64,000 bases of DNA from Gallibacterium faecale (GCF_027920745.1 NZ_JAQIBB010000001.1:79710-143709), one strand, 5' to 3'. Positions 43,642-53,783 are shown, numbered from the stretch's first letter. Program-made: numbers and translations. The notes: a model not told the origin generated them from the letters alone.

Positions 43642-45519
43642 ATGGATTTTACACAGACTATGTCAAATTATTCACTTTTATCACAGATCAATTCTCCTGA
43701 GGATTTACGCCTATTACCAAAGGAACAGTTACCAGAACTTTGCGATCAATTACGTAAATATCTTTTAGAAAGTGTTAGCCAAAGTAGTGGTCATCTTGCT
43801 TCAGGACTTGGAACCGTTGAATTAACTGTTGCTTTGCATTACGTATTTAATACACCATTTGATCAATTAATTTGGGATGTTGGTCATCAAGCGTATCCGC
43901 ACAAAATTCTAACTGGCCGTCGTGATCAAATGCATACTATTCGCCAAAAAGGTGGAATTCACCCTTTTCCTTGGCGTGAAGAAAGCCCTTTTGATGTATT
44001 AAGTGTTGGACACTCCTCGACTTCAATTAGCGCGGGTTTAGGAATTGCGATTGCGGCACAACGTGAAAATGCAGGGAGAAAAACAATCTGCGTGATTGGC
44101 GATGGCGCATTAACAGCAGGCATGGTATTTGAAGCGATGAATCATGCAGGTGCATTACATACTGATATGCTTGTAATCCTAAATGATAATGATATGTCCA
44201 TTTCTGAAAATGTGGGCGCTTTAAATAATCATTTAGCTCGCATACTCTCTGGTTCTTTTTATTCCTCTTTGCGTGAAGGGGGCAAAAAAATCTTATCTGG
44301 TTTGCCGCCAATTAAAGAGTTTGTTCAAAAAACAGAAGAGCACGTTAAAGGGTTTATTTCACCTGGTGGAACATTATTTGAAGAGTTGGGATTTAACTAT
44401 ATTGGTCCAATTGATGGGCATAATGTTGAAGAGTTAATTTTCACCTTAAAAAATATGCGTACCCTAAAAGGGCCTCAATTGTTACACGTCATCACTAAAA
44501 AAGGTAAAGGCTATGCGCCTGCTGAGCGTGATCCAATTGGTTTTCATGGCGTACCAAAATTTAATCCATTAAGTGGTGAACTACCAAAAAATAAGGCTTC
44601 TCTACCAACCTATTCTGATATTTTCGGGAAATGGTTATGTGAAATGGCGGAGCAAGATAAAAAATTAATTGGCATTACGCCTGCTATGCGTGAAGGTTCA
44701 GGAATGGTTGAATTTTCACAGCGTTTTCCAGATCAATATTTTGATGTGGCTATTGCTGAACAACATTCTGTGACTTTTGCTGCTGGGTTAGCCATTGGCG
44801 GTTATAAACCCGTTGTAGCTATTTATTCTACTTTCTTACAACGTGCTTATGACCAAGTGATTCACGATGTTGCTATTCAAAATTTGCCAGTTTTATTTGC
44901 AATTGATCGTGCTGGTGTAGTTGGCGCTGATGGACAAACTCATCAAGGCGCTTTTGATTTAAGTTATCTACGTTGTATTCCTAACTTGATCGTGATGACA
45001 CCAAGTGATGAAAATGAGTGTCGCCAAATGCTCTACACTGGGTATCATTGTGGGCAACCTGCTGCTGTACGTTATCCAAGAGGTTCTGGTACAGGTGCTG
45101 AATTACAACCACTAACACAGCTACCTATTGGTAAATCAAGATTAATACGTCAAGGTCAAAAAGTCGCAATTCTTAATTTCGGTACTTTACTCCCTGGTGC
45201 GATTAAAGTAGCGGAACAATATGACTATACTGTAATTGATATGCGCTTTGTTAAACCATTGGATATGGAATGTTTAGCTGATATCAAAGATCATTATGAT
45301 CTCATTGTCACTTTAGAAGAAAATGCGATTCAAGGTGGCGCAGGTTCTGCGGTATTGGAAGGATTAGCCACCCTTGGTGGAACTATGCCAGCCCTCTTAC
45401 AATTAGGATTACCTGATTATTTCATTCCACAAGGAACGCAACAAGAAATTCATCAATTATTACAATTAGATGCCACAGGTATTGCAGCACAAATTCAGGC
45501 AAAATTAGCTAATCAATAA
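43642..45519 (+). CDS. dxs: 1-deoxy-D-xylulose-5-phosphate synthase
   Basis: Thiamine-diphosphate enzyme that makes DXP from pyruvate and glyceraldehyde 3-phosphate, the first step of the MEP isoprenoid route. 625 residues. The thiamine-binding motif GDGALTAGMVFEAMNHAG begins near 151, with the conserved histidines in DVGHQAYPHKILTGRR and AEQHSVTFAAGLA in the second domain. There is no clear Shine-Dalgarno before the ATG at 43642, six bases after ispA, suggesting translational coupling; an internal ATG at 43660 is an alternative. Confidence 0.95.
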   Translation: MDFTQTMSNYSLLSQINSPEDLRLLPKEQLPELCDQLRKYLLESVSQSSGHLASGLGTVELTVALHYVFNTPFDQLIWDVGHQAYPHKILTGRRDQMHTIRQKGGIHPFPWREESPFDVLSVGHSSTSISAGLGIAIAAQRENAGRKTICVIGDGALTAGMVFEAMNHAGALHTDMLVILNDNDMSISENVGALNNHLARILSGSFYSSLREGGKKILSGLPPIKEFVQKTEEHVKGFISPGGTLFEELGFNYIGPIDGHNVEELIFTLKNMRTLKGPQLLHVITKKGKGYAPAERDPIGFHGVPKFNPLSGELPKNKASLPTYSDIFGKWLCEMAEQDKKLIGITPAMREGSGMVEFSQRFPDQYFDVAIAEQHSVTFAAGLAIGGYKPVVAIYSTFLQRAYDQVIHDVAIQNLPVLFAIDRAGVVGADGQTHQGAFDLSYLRCIPNLIVMTPSDENECRQMLYTGYHCGQPAAVRYPRGSGTGAELQPLTQLPIGKSRLIRQGQKVAILNFGTLLPGAIKVAEQYDYTVIDMRFVKPLDMECLADIKDHYDLIVTLEENAIQGGAGSAVLEGLATLGGTMPALLQLGLPDYFIPQGTQQEIHQLLQLDATGIAAQIQAKLANQ

Positions 45520-45545
45520 GTTGGAATTTACCCACAATAGAATAG

Positions 45546-45584
45546 CAAAAACCTCTAATGCCAACGACATTAGAGGTTTTTCAT
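45546..45584. terminator. Bidirectional terminator between dxs and pykA
   Basis: Perfect stem AAAAACCTCTAATG / CATTAGAGGTTTTT with a 7-base loop between two convergent genes; T runs are available in both directions. Confidence 0.92.
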
Positions 45585-45608
45585 TATAATCACTAAAAAC
45601 GTAAATGA

Positions 45609-47048
45609 TTAATCAACAACTAAAGTACGGCAAGTATTTGTACCACCAGATACAAACTCATCACCTTGAGTTAATAATACTAAGTCGCCAGAAACTAAAT
45701 AACCTTTTTCTTTCAATAGGTTAATTGCAATTTTTGCTCCTTCAACAGTACGGCTCATCTCTTCAAAATAAACTGGTACTACACCACGATATAATGCACA
45801 AAGATTTAACGCACTTTGGTTACGAGAAAGCGCAAAGATTGGTAATCCAGAACTGATACGTGACATTAAACGTGCAGTACGGCCGGTACTTGTCATCGCA
45901 ATAATTGCTGCAGTGCCTTTCATATGGTTTGCTGCATACATTGCTGACATTGCTACTGATTCTTCAATAGAAGAAAACTCTACATCCATACGGTGGCGAG
46001 AAACATTGATGCTTGGCATTTTTTCTGCCCCTAAGCATACTTTAGCCATCGCGGCTACTGTTTCTGATGGATATTGTCCTGCTGCAGTTTCTGCAGATAA
46101 CATTACTGCATCAGTACCATCTAGTACCGCATTCGCAACGTCCATAACTTCTGCGCGAGTTGGCATTGGATTGCTGATCATAGATTCCATCATTTGTGTT
46201 GCTGTAATAACAACTTTATTTAATTGACGTGAACGACGGATAAGTTTCTTTTGTACCCCTACTAATTCAGGGTCACCAATTTCTACCCCTAAATCACCAC
46301 GTGCAACCATAATAACATCAGATGCTTTAATAATGTCATCGATAGCTTCTGGTGTTGCTACTGTTTCTGCACGTTCTACTTTAGCTACAATTTTGGCATT
46401 TAAACCTGCTTCTACTGCTAATTTACGTGCATATTCAATATCTGCACCAGAACGTGGGAAAGAAACGGCAAGATAATCTACACCAATTTTTGCGGCAGTA
46501 ACGATGTCTGCTTTATCTTTTTCAGTTAATGCATCCGCAGATAAACCACCACCTAATTTATTAATACCCTTATTATTTGATAGTGGACCACCTACAGTCA
46601 CCTCAGTGAACACTTTTTCACCTTCAGTAGAAAGCACTTTTAGTTGTACTCGTCCGTCATCTAAAAGGAGAATATCACCAGGAACAACATCTTTTGGTAA
46701 GTTTTTATAATCTAAACCAACTGATTCTTGTGTACCTTCACCTTTTGGTAATTCAGCATCCAGAACAAATTTATCACCAACGTTTAAGAAGATTTTACCA
46801 TCTTTAAATGTAGAAACACGAATTTTAGGACCTTGTAAATCACCTAAAATCGCCACTTGTTTACCAAGTTTTTTTGCAACTTCACGTACTTTCGCTGCAC
46901 GATTAATATGATCTTCTGCAGTACCATGCGAGAAATTCATCCGCACCACATTTGCGCCAGCAGCAATAATTTTTTCTAAATTATTTCCTTTGTCTGTCGC
47001 TGGACCTAAAGTGGTAACAATTTTGGTTCTTCTTAGTCTTCTAGACAT
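45609..47048 (-). CDS. pykA: Pyruvate kinase II
   Basis: Last step of glycolysis, phosphoenolpyruvate plus ADP to pyruvate plus ATP. 479 residues, the same size as E. coli PykA, and matching its N-terminus (MSRRLRRTKIVTTLGPATD). The barrel holds NFSHGTAEDH, LGDLQGPKIRVS, MVARGDLGVEI and ITATQMMESMI with the substrate-site Lys/Glu. The C-terminal allosteric domain contains IIAMTSTGRTARLMSRI. GGAGT precedes the ATG. It is a single gene. Confidence 0.96.
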   Translation of the reverse strand: MSRRLRRTKIVTTLGPATDKGNNLEKIIAAGANVVRMNFSHGTAEDHINRAAKVREVAKKLGKQVAILGDLQGPKIRVSTFKDGKIFLNVGDKFVLDAELPKGEGTQESVGLDYKNLPKDVVPGDILLLDDGRVQLKVLSTEGEKVFTEVTVGGPLSNNKGINKLGGGLSADALTEKDKADIVTAAKIGVDYLAVSFPRSGADIEYARKLAVEAGLNAKIVAKVERAETVATPEAIDDIIKASDVIMVARGDLGVEIGDPELVGVQKKLIRRSRQLNKVVITATQMMESMISNPMPTRAEVMDVANAVLDGTDAVMLSAETAAGQYPSETVAAMAKVCLGAEKMPSINVSRHRMDVEFSSIEESVAMSAMYAANHMKGTAAIIAMTSTGRTARLMSRISSGLPIFALSRNQSALNLCALYRGVVPVYFEEMSRTVEGAKIAINLLKEKGYLVSGDLVLLTQGDEFVSGGTNTCRTLVVD

Positions 47049-47234
47049 TAATTACTCCGTAAGATAACAACAATACTTAAAAATTAAACAATTAAAACTT
47101 GATAGGAAGAAATAGAGTACTTTTTTAGTAAAGCCCCTATAATAAAACGGTCGGACATTATACGCTGATTTTTGATGTAATGCGAGAGCAACTAACCTAA
47201 AAATTTACTGAATCACTGAATAGAGGTAGTGCAT

Positions 47235-47690
47235 ATGCACATATTTATAATGCGGCATGGCGAAGCAAGTTTCCATGCATTTACAGATAAAGATCGTCCT
47301 TTAACTGCCAGAGGAGAAGATCAAGCTGATGAACAAGGAACATGGCTAAAAAGCCAAACTACTCCAGACTTAATTTTAGTTAGTCCTTATCTTAGAGCAC
47401 AACAAACTTGCCAATTAGCATCACAATACTTTTCCAAAAAAATTCCTACTGAGACTTGGGATAATCTTACTCCCTATGGCAATGCAGAAATTACGGTGGA
47501 TTATATTGATACCTTACAGCAACAAGGTATTGATAACTTATTAATCGTTTCTCATTTACCTTTAGTTGATGATATTGTTACAGCACTTGGAGTAAATGAT
47601 GTTATTGCTTTCCATCCAGCCACAATAGCGAAGATCGAGTATCAAAATGGGAAAGGCGAACTGCTTGAAGTGCATAAAAGTAGCTGTTAA
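47235..47690 (+). CDS. sixA: Phosphohistidine phosphatase SixA
   Basis: About 151 residues, short histidine phosphatase. The catalytic RHG lies at the N-terminus (MHIFIMRHGEA), DRPLTARG follows as in E. coli SixA, and the second His is in VSHLPLVDDI. It removes phosphate from histidine in phosphorelay or nitrogen PTS proteins. The ATG at 47235 is spaced eight bases from GAGG; a GTG six bases upstream is possible. The gene stands alone, divergent from pykA and convergent with glnD. Confidence 0.88.
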   Translation: MHIFIMRHGEASFHAFTDKDRPLTARGEDQADEQGTWLKSQTTPDLILVSPYLRAQQTCQLASQYFSKKIPTETWDNLTPYGNAEITVDYIDTLQQQGIDNLLIVSHLPLVDDIVTALGVNDVIAFHPATIAKIEYQNGKGELLEVHKSSC

Positions 47691-47727
47691 TACTACTTCT
47701 AATTGACAATCCCAACGGTTATTCAAG

Positions 47728-47755
47728 ATTTCGCCCTACTTAAAAGGGCGAAATC
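47728..47755. terminator. Hairpin between convergent sixA and glnD
   Basis: Stem GATTTCGCCCT / AGGGCGAAATC, with a short ACTTAAA loop. No T run follows on either strand, so it may be a structured transcript end rather than a classic terminator. Its CGCCCT...AGGGCG core recalls the end hairpin of the purR-flanking repeats. Confidence 0.55.
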
Positions 47756-47772
47756 GTAAGGTCAATTTACAG

Positions 47773-50403
47773 CTACTGTAATCCCGCTTCTAATTTTAAT
47801 TGTAGTAAACGACGTTCTTCTATTGTTAATGCGCTGCCTTTATGGTTCATCAAAATAAAGAAATCTTCCGCTTTTTCTCCATTAGTTGTAATTTTCGCAT
47901 TAGCTAAACTCAGCTGCTGTTCGGTAAAAATGTCACTAATCATTGCCAATAATCCAGCACGATCTTTTGTGGTTAATTCAAGCTCTGTCTGCTCTTCTTT
48001 TTCTGTATTTAAGAATCGAACTTCTAGTGGCACATTGAAATGCTGTAATTTACTGCTACGACGAGCAGAAGCTGTTGGAATCTTTTTCTCACCTTTTAAG
48101 ACAGCTGTTAATACTTGGGAAATTTCATCTCGACGAGGTTTGCGCAAAGCACTACCATCCGCTTCCGTTACAATAAAACTATCAAATACTTCTCCACTCG
48201 CTGCAGTAATAATTTGTGCATCGTGAATACTCAAATTTTTCGCATCTAACGTTCTCACCACTTTATTAAATAATTGTGGTTGATCCGCACAATAGATAAA
48301 AATTTCTGTCGCACCACGCGAAAAACGACTACTTACTAAAACCACCACCTCATTACTTAAATCTTCAATTTGACAAAGATGTTCAGCGTGCCAAGCTAAT
48401 TGTTTAGACGTATTACGTAAGAAATACTCTTCAGGGCAACGTTGCCATAATTGATTAACATCATTCACCTTAATCTGATACTTCTCAAGCATTGGCTGCA
48501 TAATATCTAATGCTTTAATTCGATTTTGTAAAATTTGAATACTGTAATCTAAAGGTACAGCAATACCCTGTTCTAACTGTTGTTTCGTATAGCGATACAA
48601 GGTTGCTAATAATGTTTTTTTCCAACTATTCCATAAGGTTTCATTAGTTGCACAAATATCTGCTACGGTTAAACACAATAGATAATCTAGGCGAGTTTTA
48701 TTATTTACAATATTCGCAAAACGGCGAATTTCCGCCGGATCATGAATATCTCTACGTTGTGCAACAATTGACATTTGTAAATGTGATAGCACTAACCATG
48801 CCATAAATTCTGCATCTTGCTCACTAAAACCGTGTAAGATGGCAAAATCATACATATCAATCGCACCAAGCTCAGCATGATCACCAGAACGCCCTTTTGC
48901 AATATCATGGAACAATGCAGCTAAATAGAGTTGCGGACGCTGAGTTAAGGTTGGATAAATCTGATAGCAAAGTGGATGTGTTTCTGCACATTCCGGTTTA
49001 GCAAAACTTTCTAACTTTAATAATAGACGAATCGTGTGTTCATCCACAGTATAAGCATGGAATAAATCAAACTGCATTAAGCCAACAATATGTTTCCATT
49101 CTCGTAAATAGGCTCTTAATACACCATAACGGTGCATTGGTGCTATTGCACGTGTAATCGCTTGTGGTTGTTTGAAAATTTGCATGAAATAATCACGTGC
49201 TCGGGAATTTTTACTAAGGTACTCGTGTGAATTTAGCAGTGCTAAACGTAATTGTCTTAATGTACTGGAATGGATATAACTTTGTGGATAGCGACACAAT
49301 TGGAGAAACAATTCTATCATCGTTTCAGGTTCTGTTTGGAATATTTCGTTACATTGTAACTGGATACTATTGTTTACAAGATAGAATGCTGGGCTAATCA
49401 CAACCTTTTCCGCAGTTTTTGCACAGCTTGGTGATAAAAATTGTTCTTGATAATCTTGCATCAAAACTTCGCTTAACTGAATAATTTGTTGAGAATTGCG
49501 AAAATACGCTTTCATCATTTTTTCTACGGCTTGATTACCTTGACCTTGATATCCCAACATTTCACTAATTCTTAGTTGTCGTTCAAACAGTAAACGATTG
49601 TCATAACGTTTAATCACCAAATGTAACGCATAACGCAATTTAAATAAGAAGGTTTGGCAATCCAACAAAGCCTGATACTCTTCAGGATAAATAAAACCAA
49701 ATGTTAATAAGTCATTTAGATTTTTTGCTTTAAAATGACGCCAAGCAATCCAGTATAAAAGGTGTAAATCACGTAATCCACCAGGACTATATTTAATATC
49801 AGGCTCTAAGTTATAGGCTGTATTGTGATAACGTTGGTAACGTTCATTTTTTTCTGCTTGTTTTGCCACGAAAAAGTCTTTGATTGACCAAAAATCATCC
49901 TGATAAATAGCTTGAGTTAATTTATCAAATAGTTGCTGGTTACCTGTTAAAAAACGGGACTCCAATAAGTTAGTCGCAATACTGATATCATTTTTCCCCT
50001 CTTCTAAGCATTGAGCTAGAGTTCGAATACTATGTCCCACCTCAAAATGGCAGTCCCATAAAAATTGAATAAATTCTGCTATTTTTTGTTCTAATTCGGC
50101 TGATAGAGGTTCAGAAGATAAAATTAAAAAATCTAAATCAGAAAGCGGGAACATCTCTTCTCGACCATATCCACCCACGGCAATTAATGATAGCGTTGGT
50201 TGTTGATCGAACTGAAAATGTTTCCATAATGCTAATAATAGTTGATCATAAAGATGGCTACGCTGACTAATTAATTGATAGATATCAATGTCTTGTGAGA
50301 ATTGTTGTAATTCTTGCTCTTTTAATTCAGTAAATAATTGACGAACATTTGTTGGCGTGAAGGTATCATTTTCTAATTGTGATAAAGTGAATTGAGTTTG
50401 CAT
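47773..50403 (-). CDS. glnD: PII uridylyltransferase / uridylyl-removing enzyme GlnD
   Basis: Nitrogen sensor that uridylylates PII proteins when glutamine is low and removes UMP when it is high. 876 residues. The nucleotidyltransferase motif GGYGREEMFPLSDLDFLIL is near residue 80, and the HD hydrolase motif ALFHDIAKGRSGDH near 500. Two ACT domains end the protein (about 690-770 and 800-876), the second with LTTKDRAGLLAMISDIF. The start is about 100 bases after map, with map's terminator between. Confidence 0.95.
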   Translation of the reverse strand: MQTQFTLSQLENDTFTPTNVRQLFTELKEQELQQFSQDIDIYQLISQRSHLYDQLLLALWKHFQFDQQPTLSLIAVGGYGREEMFPLSDLDFLILSSEPLSAELEQKIAEFIQFLWDCHFEVGHSIRTLAQCLEEGKNDISIATNLLESRFLTGNQQLFDKLTQAIYQDDFWSIKDFFVAKQAEKNERYQRYHNTAYNLEPDIKYSPGGLRDLHLLYWIAWRHFKAKNLNDLLTFGFIYPEEYQALLDCQTFLFKLRYALHLVIKRYDNRLLFERQLRISEMLGYQGQGNQAVEKMMKAYFRNSQQIIQLSEVLMQDYQEQFLSPSCAKTAEKVVISPAFYLVNNSIQLQCNEIFQTEPETMIELFLQLCRYPQSYIHSSTLRQLRLALLNSHEYLSKNSRARDYFMQIFKQPQAITRAIAPMHRYGVLRAYLREWKHIVGLMQFDLFHAYTVDEHTIRLLLKLESFAKPECAETHPLCYQIYPTLTQRPQLYLAALFHDIAKGRSGDHAELGAIDMYDFAILHGFSEQDAEFMAWLVLSHLQMSIVAQRRDIHDPAEIRRFANIVNNKTRLDYLLCLTVADICATNETLWNSWKKTLLATLYRYTKQQLEQGIAVPLDYSIQILQNRIKALDIMQPMLEKYQIKVNDVNQLWQRCPEEYFLRNTSKQLAWHAEHLCQIEDLSNEVVVLVSSRFSRGATEIFIYCADQPQLFNKVVRTLDAKNLSIHDAQIITAASGEVFDSFIVTEADGSALRKPRRDEISQVLTAVLKGEKKIPTASARRSSKLQHFNVPLEVRFLNTEKEEQTELELTTKDRAGLLAMISDIFTEQQLSLANAKITTNGEKAEDFFILMNHKGSALTIEERRLLQLKLEAGLQ

Positions 50404-50460
50404 AATCTTCCTGTATTTTGCTTTATTGTCTTACTCGATTAACTTATTCTTTTTCCAATA

Positions 50461-50499
50461 AAAAAGCGACTTTTTCTTTTCAGTTAAAGTCGCTTTTTT
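50461..50499 (-). terminator. Terminator after map
   Basis: AAAAAGCGACTTT and AAAGTCGCTTTTTT pair around a 12-13 base loop; on the - strand the stem runs into TTTTTTATT. It separates map from glnD. Confidence 0.85.
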
Positions 50500-50505
50500 C
50501 AGCAA

Positions 50506-51303
50506 TTAGTTATTTATCATTATACGTTGAATGCGATCGAGCTCTTCATCTCGGATAGTCAAAATTTCACATCCATTTTCTGTGACTACGATTTGATGCT
50601 CATATTGTGCAGAATGGCTACGGTCTTTAGTTTTTACTGTCCAACCATCTCCCATTAAACGAATTTCTTTCTTACCCGCATTTACCATTGGTTCAATCGT
50701 AAATACCATCCCTGGTTGTAACACAACGCCACCATCATCTGCATAATAGTGCAATACTTGTGGTTCACAATGGAACTCTGTACCCACGCCATGACCACAA
50801 TATTCGCGTACTACTGAAAATCCTTGCTTTTCAACAAATTGTTGAATAACTCGACCAATTTCATTAAGACGAATACCTGGTTTTACTGTACGTAATGCAA
50901 GATAAAGTGATTCTTGGGTAACTTCACACAATTTCTTACTACGAATAGGTGCTTCTCCAACAATATACATTTTGGAATTATCACCAAAATAACCATCTTT
51001 AATCACAGTAACATCAATATTTAAAATGTCACCTTCTTTCAATTTTTTATCATCACTAGGAATACCATGACAGACAACTTCATTAATTGAAATACAAACT
51101 GATTTTGGGAAACCATGATAATTTAAGCAAGCAGGAATAGCTTTTTGTTCATTCACAATATAATCATGACAAATACGATCTAATTCACCTGTTGTTACGC
51201 CTGCTTTTACATAAGGTTCAATCATTACTAATACATCAGAGGCTAATTTACACGCCACTCTTAATTTTTCAATTTCTTCTTCTGTTCTCAATGGAATTGC
51301 CAT
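50506..51303 (-). CDS. map: Methionine aminopeptidase, type I
   Basis: Removes the initiator methionine from new proteins. 265 residues from the ATG at 51303, which is preceded by GGAGAAAAA; a longer frame adds 16 residues not seen in the family. The metal ligands are visible in DILNIDVTVIKDGYFGDNSKM (two Asp), CGHGVGTEFHCEPQV (His), MVFTIEPMV (Glu) and SAQYEHQIVVTE (Glu). Neighbour glnD follows on the same strand, a widespread pairing. Confidence 0.95.
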   Translation of the reverse strand: MAIPLRTEEEIEKLRVACKLASDVLVMIEPYVKAGVTTGELDRICHDYIVNEQKAIPACLNYHGFPKSVCISINEVVCHGIPSDDKKLKEGDILNIDVTVIKDGYFGDNSKMYIVGEAPIRSKKLCEVTQESLYLALRTVKPGIRLNEIGRVIQQFVEKQGFSVVREYCGHGVGTEFHCEPQVLHYYADDGGVVLQPGMVFTIEPMVNAGKKEIRLMGDGWTVKTKDRSHSAQYEHQIVVTENGCEILTIRDEELDRIQRIMINN

Positions 51304-51458
51304 TTTTTTCTCCAATTCATTTTTATTTTTGACGCAATATAATAACACCATTTACTATCTAATAAAAAACCTTTCCAGGAAATTGTTGAACGATTTACTA
51401 GGTTATTAGATAATAGCTTGTACTATGTTTTTGTGGGATTTATTGATAGGAGTTTAGA

Positions 51459-51800
51459 ATGAGTGATATGTCAATCCCTCTTACTTTCACTGATGCAGCA
51501 GCCAAAAAAGTAAAACACTTAATCGAAGGTGAAGACAATCCAAATTTAAAATTAAGAGTGTATATTACTGGTGGTGGTTGTAGTGGATTCCAATACGGTT
51601 TTACTTTTGATGAAAATGTGAACGAAGGTGACTTAACCATTGATAATTCAGGAGTAACTCTTGTTGTTGATCCAATGAGTTTACAATATTTAATCGGAGG
51701 GACCGTAGATTATACTGAAGGTTTAGAAGGCTCGAGATTTATTGTGAATAATCCAAATGCAACGACAACTTGTGGTTGCGGATCCTCTTTCAGTATCTAA
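51459..51800 (+). CDS. erpA: Iron-sulfur cluster insertion protein ErpA
   Basis: A-type carrier delivering iron-sulfur clusters to targets such as IspG/IspH. 113 residues with the three conserved cysteines: one in VYITGGGCSGFQYGF (near 46) and two in the C-terminal TTCGCGSSF. SMSDMSIPLTFTDAAAKKVK-like N-terminus is that of ErpA rather than IscA or SufA. TAGGAG lies upstream and a terminator follows. Confidence 0.94.
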   Translation: MSDMSIPLTFTDAAAKKVKHLIEGEDNPNLKLRVYITGGGCSGFQYGFTFDENVNEGDLTIDNSGVTLVVDPMSLQYLIGGTVDYTEGLEGSRFIVNNPNATTTCGCGSSFSI

Positions 51801-51806
51801 TTACCA

Positions 51807-51838
51807 ATAAAGGCTATCAAAGATAGCCTTTAATTTAT
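51807..51838 (+). terminator. Terminator after erpA
   Basis: Stem AAAGGCTATC / GATAGCCTTT with a three-base loop, followed by AATTTATCTT. Confidence 0.82.
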
Positions 51839-51858
51839 CTTAATTATGAGGTGGCAAG

Positions 51859-52233
51859 ATGGAATTTCAATTTTATCGACTTGATCGACAAACTGTAAAT
51901 GTAAGCTGTTCTATGGAACATGAAGCTGTGGCACGTTGGGCTAATAATGAGATACAGGGCGATTTAAAGAAAATTAAAGAAATTCTTGTTATTCTGAAAC
52001 AGTGCCAAACCACACCACACACAGTAGATAAAATTATTACCGGCAAAGAATTTTCTTTGCATATCAATCGCGACGAAGTGATGGTAAAGGCCAATATCTT
52101 ATTTGATGAAAATCTTTCAGATGAAATATTAGAAGACGACCTTCAATTTTATGACGAAGAAAATATGGCATTATGTGGTTTAGAAGATTTTATTCATTTT
52201 CTTAATGAATATTGTCAATTTATTCAAGAGTAA
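51859..52233 (+). CDS. yacL: UPF0231 family protein YacL
   Basis: 124-residue acidic cytoplasmic protein. It matches E. coli YacL and its Haemophilus homologue: MEHEAVARWANNEI near residue 20, INRDEVMVKANIL, and the C-terminal YDEENMALCGLEDFIHFL. The function is unknown in all members. It has its own AGGTGG ribosome-binding site after the erpA terminator. Confidence 0.9.
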   Translation: MEFQFYRLDRQTVNVSCSMEHEAVARWANNEIQGDLKKIKEILVILKQCQTTPHTVDKIITGKEFSLHINRDEVMVKANILFDENLSDEILEDDLQFYDEENMALCGLEDFIHFLNEYCQFIQE

Positions 52234-52302
52234 AATTTAAACAAAAATTTGCTTTATATTTAAGCACTTATATTGCATAAATGTAACATTTGCAATTTTT
52301 TC

Positions 52303-52318
52303 TGCGATTACGATCACA
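52303..52318 (+). promoter_or_regulatory. CRP-like site upstream of sdaC
   Basis: TGCGA-TTACGA-TCACA matches nine of ten CRP core positions. A -10-like TATTAT at 52369-52374 would start transcription near 52381, placing the site centre about 70 bases upstream, a usual class I position. CRP control of serine use fits a catabolic role. Confidence 0.6.
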
Positions 52319-52431
52319 TTATTGAACATTACTTCCCTTTTGTTTTTGAAGTCTAAGTTTCATTTAACTATTATACCCGCCGCCAAAGAGCAATAATTAT
52401 TTATTAATAAAACAATTTAAAAGGTGTGTGT

Positions 52432-53721
52432 ATGTTAAATGAGCAAACTATGGATTCTGCACGTCCTGTAGCAGAACAGTCTAAACGTTGGAATAAATTT
52501 GATATCGCTTGGATTTTAAATTTATTTGGCACTGCTGTTGGTGCAGGCGTCTTATTTTTACCAATTAATGCAGGCAAAGGCGGTTTTTGGCCACTAGTAC
52601 TGATGATAATTATCGTCGGCCCGATGACCTATTTTGCACATCGTGGATTAGCAAGATTTGTTCTCTCTTCTGCTAAACCGGGTAGTGATATTACAGAGGT
52701 CGTTGAAGAACATTTTGGTAAAACAGCTGGAAAATTGATTACCCTACTCTACTTCTTCGCAATTTTTCCAATTCTATTAATTTATGGTAATGGTATTACT
52801 AATACCGTTGATTCATTTATTGTGAATCAATTACATCTTGATTCTCCACCACGTTTCTTACTCTCTTTGATCTTAATTGGTGGTTTAATTGGCATTTTCT
52901 TACTTGGTGAGAAAGTCGTATTAAAAGTGACAGAATGGTTAGTTTATCCATTAGTGTTTATTCTATTTGCATTATCTATTTACTTAATTCCTGAATGGAA
53001 TACCAGTATGTTGCAAGAAATGCCAACAACTAGCGAATTTTTCTTAACACTCTGGATCACAATTCCTGTATTAGTCTTTTCTTTCAACCACTCTCCAGCA
53101 ATTTCCTCATTTGTGCTATCTCAACAACGCCACTATAAATTTACTGATGTGGCGGAACATCACGCAAGTAAAACACTAAAAGGAACAGCGACAATCTTAT
53201 TACTTTTCGTAATGTTTTTTGTGTTTAGTTGTGTTTTAACACTTACTCCAGAAGACCTCGCATTAGCTAAACAACAAAATATTGCAATTTTGTCTTTCTT
53301 AGCAAATAAATTTGATAATCCTTATATCTCTTATCTTGGCCCATTGGTTGCTTTCTTAGCGATAACCAGTTCATTCTTTGGACACTATATGGGGGCTCGT
53401 GAAGGATTAGTCGGTCTTTATACCAAAATCAAAGGTGATCAAGCACAATCAGCTTCAGTAAATTCACGTCGCTTAAATTTAGTTGCTGCACTCTTTTTCC
53501 TAATTACACTCTGGATTGTCGCAATCATTAATCCAAGTATTTTAGGTTTGATTGAATCTCTTGGTGGCCCAATTATTGCGATGATCCTGTTTATTATGCC
53601 AATGTATGCCATCAGACGTATCCCTGCAATGCAACGTTATCGTGGTAAATGGAGTAATCTATTTGTAGTCATTATGGGTTGTGTCGCAATTTCTAATATT
53701 GTGTATAACCTTATCGCTTAA
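52432..53721 (+). CDS. sdaC: Serine transporter SdaC (HAAAP family)
   Basis: Proton-coupled serine importer of the inner membrane, about 429 residues with eleven hydrophobic helices. The first helix has the conserved ILNLFGTAVGAGVLFLPINA, and VFSFNHSPAISSF lies mid-protein, both typical of the STP/SdaC branch. The ATG at 52432 is spaced better from AAAAGG than a GTG at 52426. sdaA follows about 100 bases later, so uptake and breakdown of serine are encoded together. Confidence 0.93.
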   Translation: MLNEQTMDSARPVAEQSKRWNKFDIAWILNLFGTAVGAGVLFLPINAGKGGFWPLVLMIIIVGPMTYFAHRGLARFVLSSAKPGSDITEVVEEHFGKTAGKLITLLYFFAIFPILLIYGNGITNTVDSFIVNQLHLDSPPRFLLSLILIGGLIGIFLLGEKVVLKVTEWLVYPLVFILFALSIYLIPEWNTSMLQEMPTTSEFFLTLWITIPVLVFSFNHSPAISSFVLSQQRHYKFTDVAEHHASKTLKGTATILLLFVMFFVFSCVLTLTPEDLALAKQQNIAILSFLANKFDNPYISYLGPLVAFLAITSSFFGHYMGAREGLVGLYTKIKGDQAQSASVNSRRLNLVAALFFLITLWIVAIINPSILGLIESLGGPIIAMILFIMPMYAIRRIPAMQRYRGKWSNLFVVIMGCVAISNIVYNLIA

Positions 53722-53754
53722 CTAAGCCAATAATTTTAGCTAAAATCTGCATTC

Positions 53755-53783
53755 GCCTTAGGTACACTACCTAAGGCATATTT
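53755..53783 (+). terminator. Hairpin between sdaC and sdaA
   Basis: Stem GCCTTAGGTA / TACCTAAGGC with a three-base loop, followed by a weak ATATTTC tail. It may attenuate read-through into sdaA rather than stop it fully. Confidence 0.6.
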
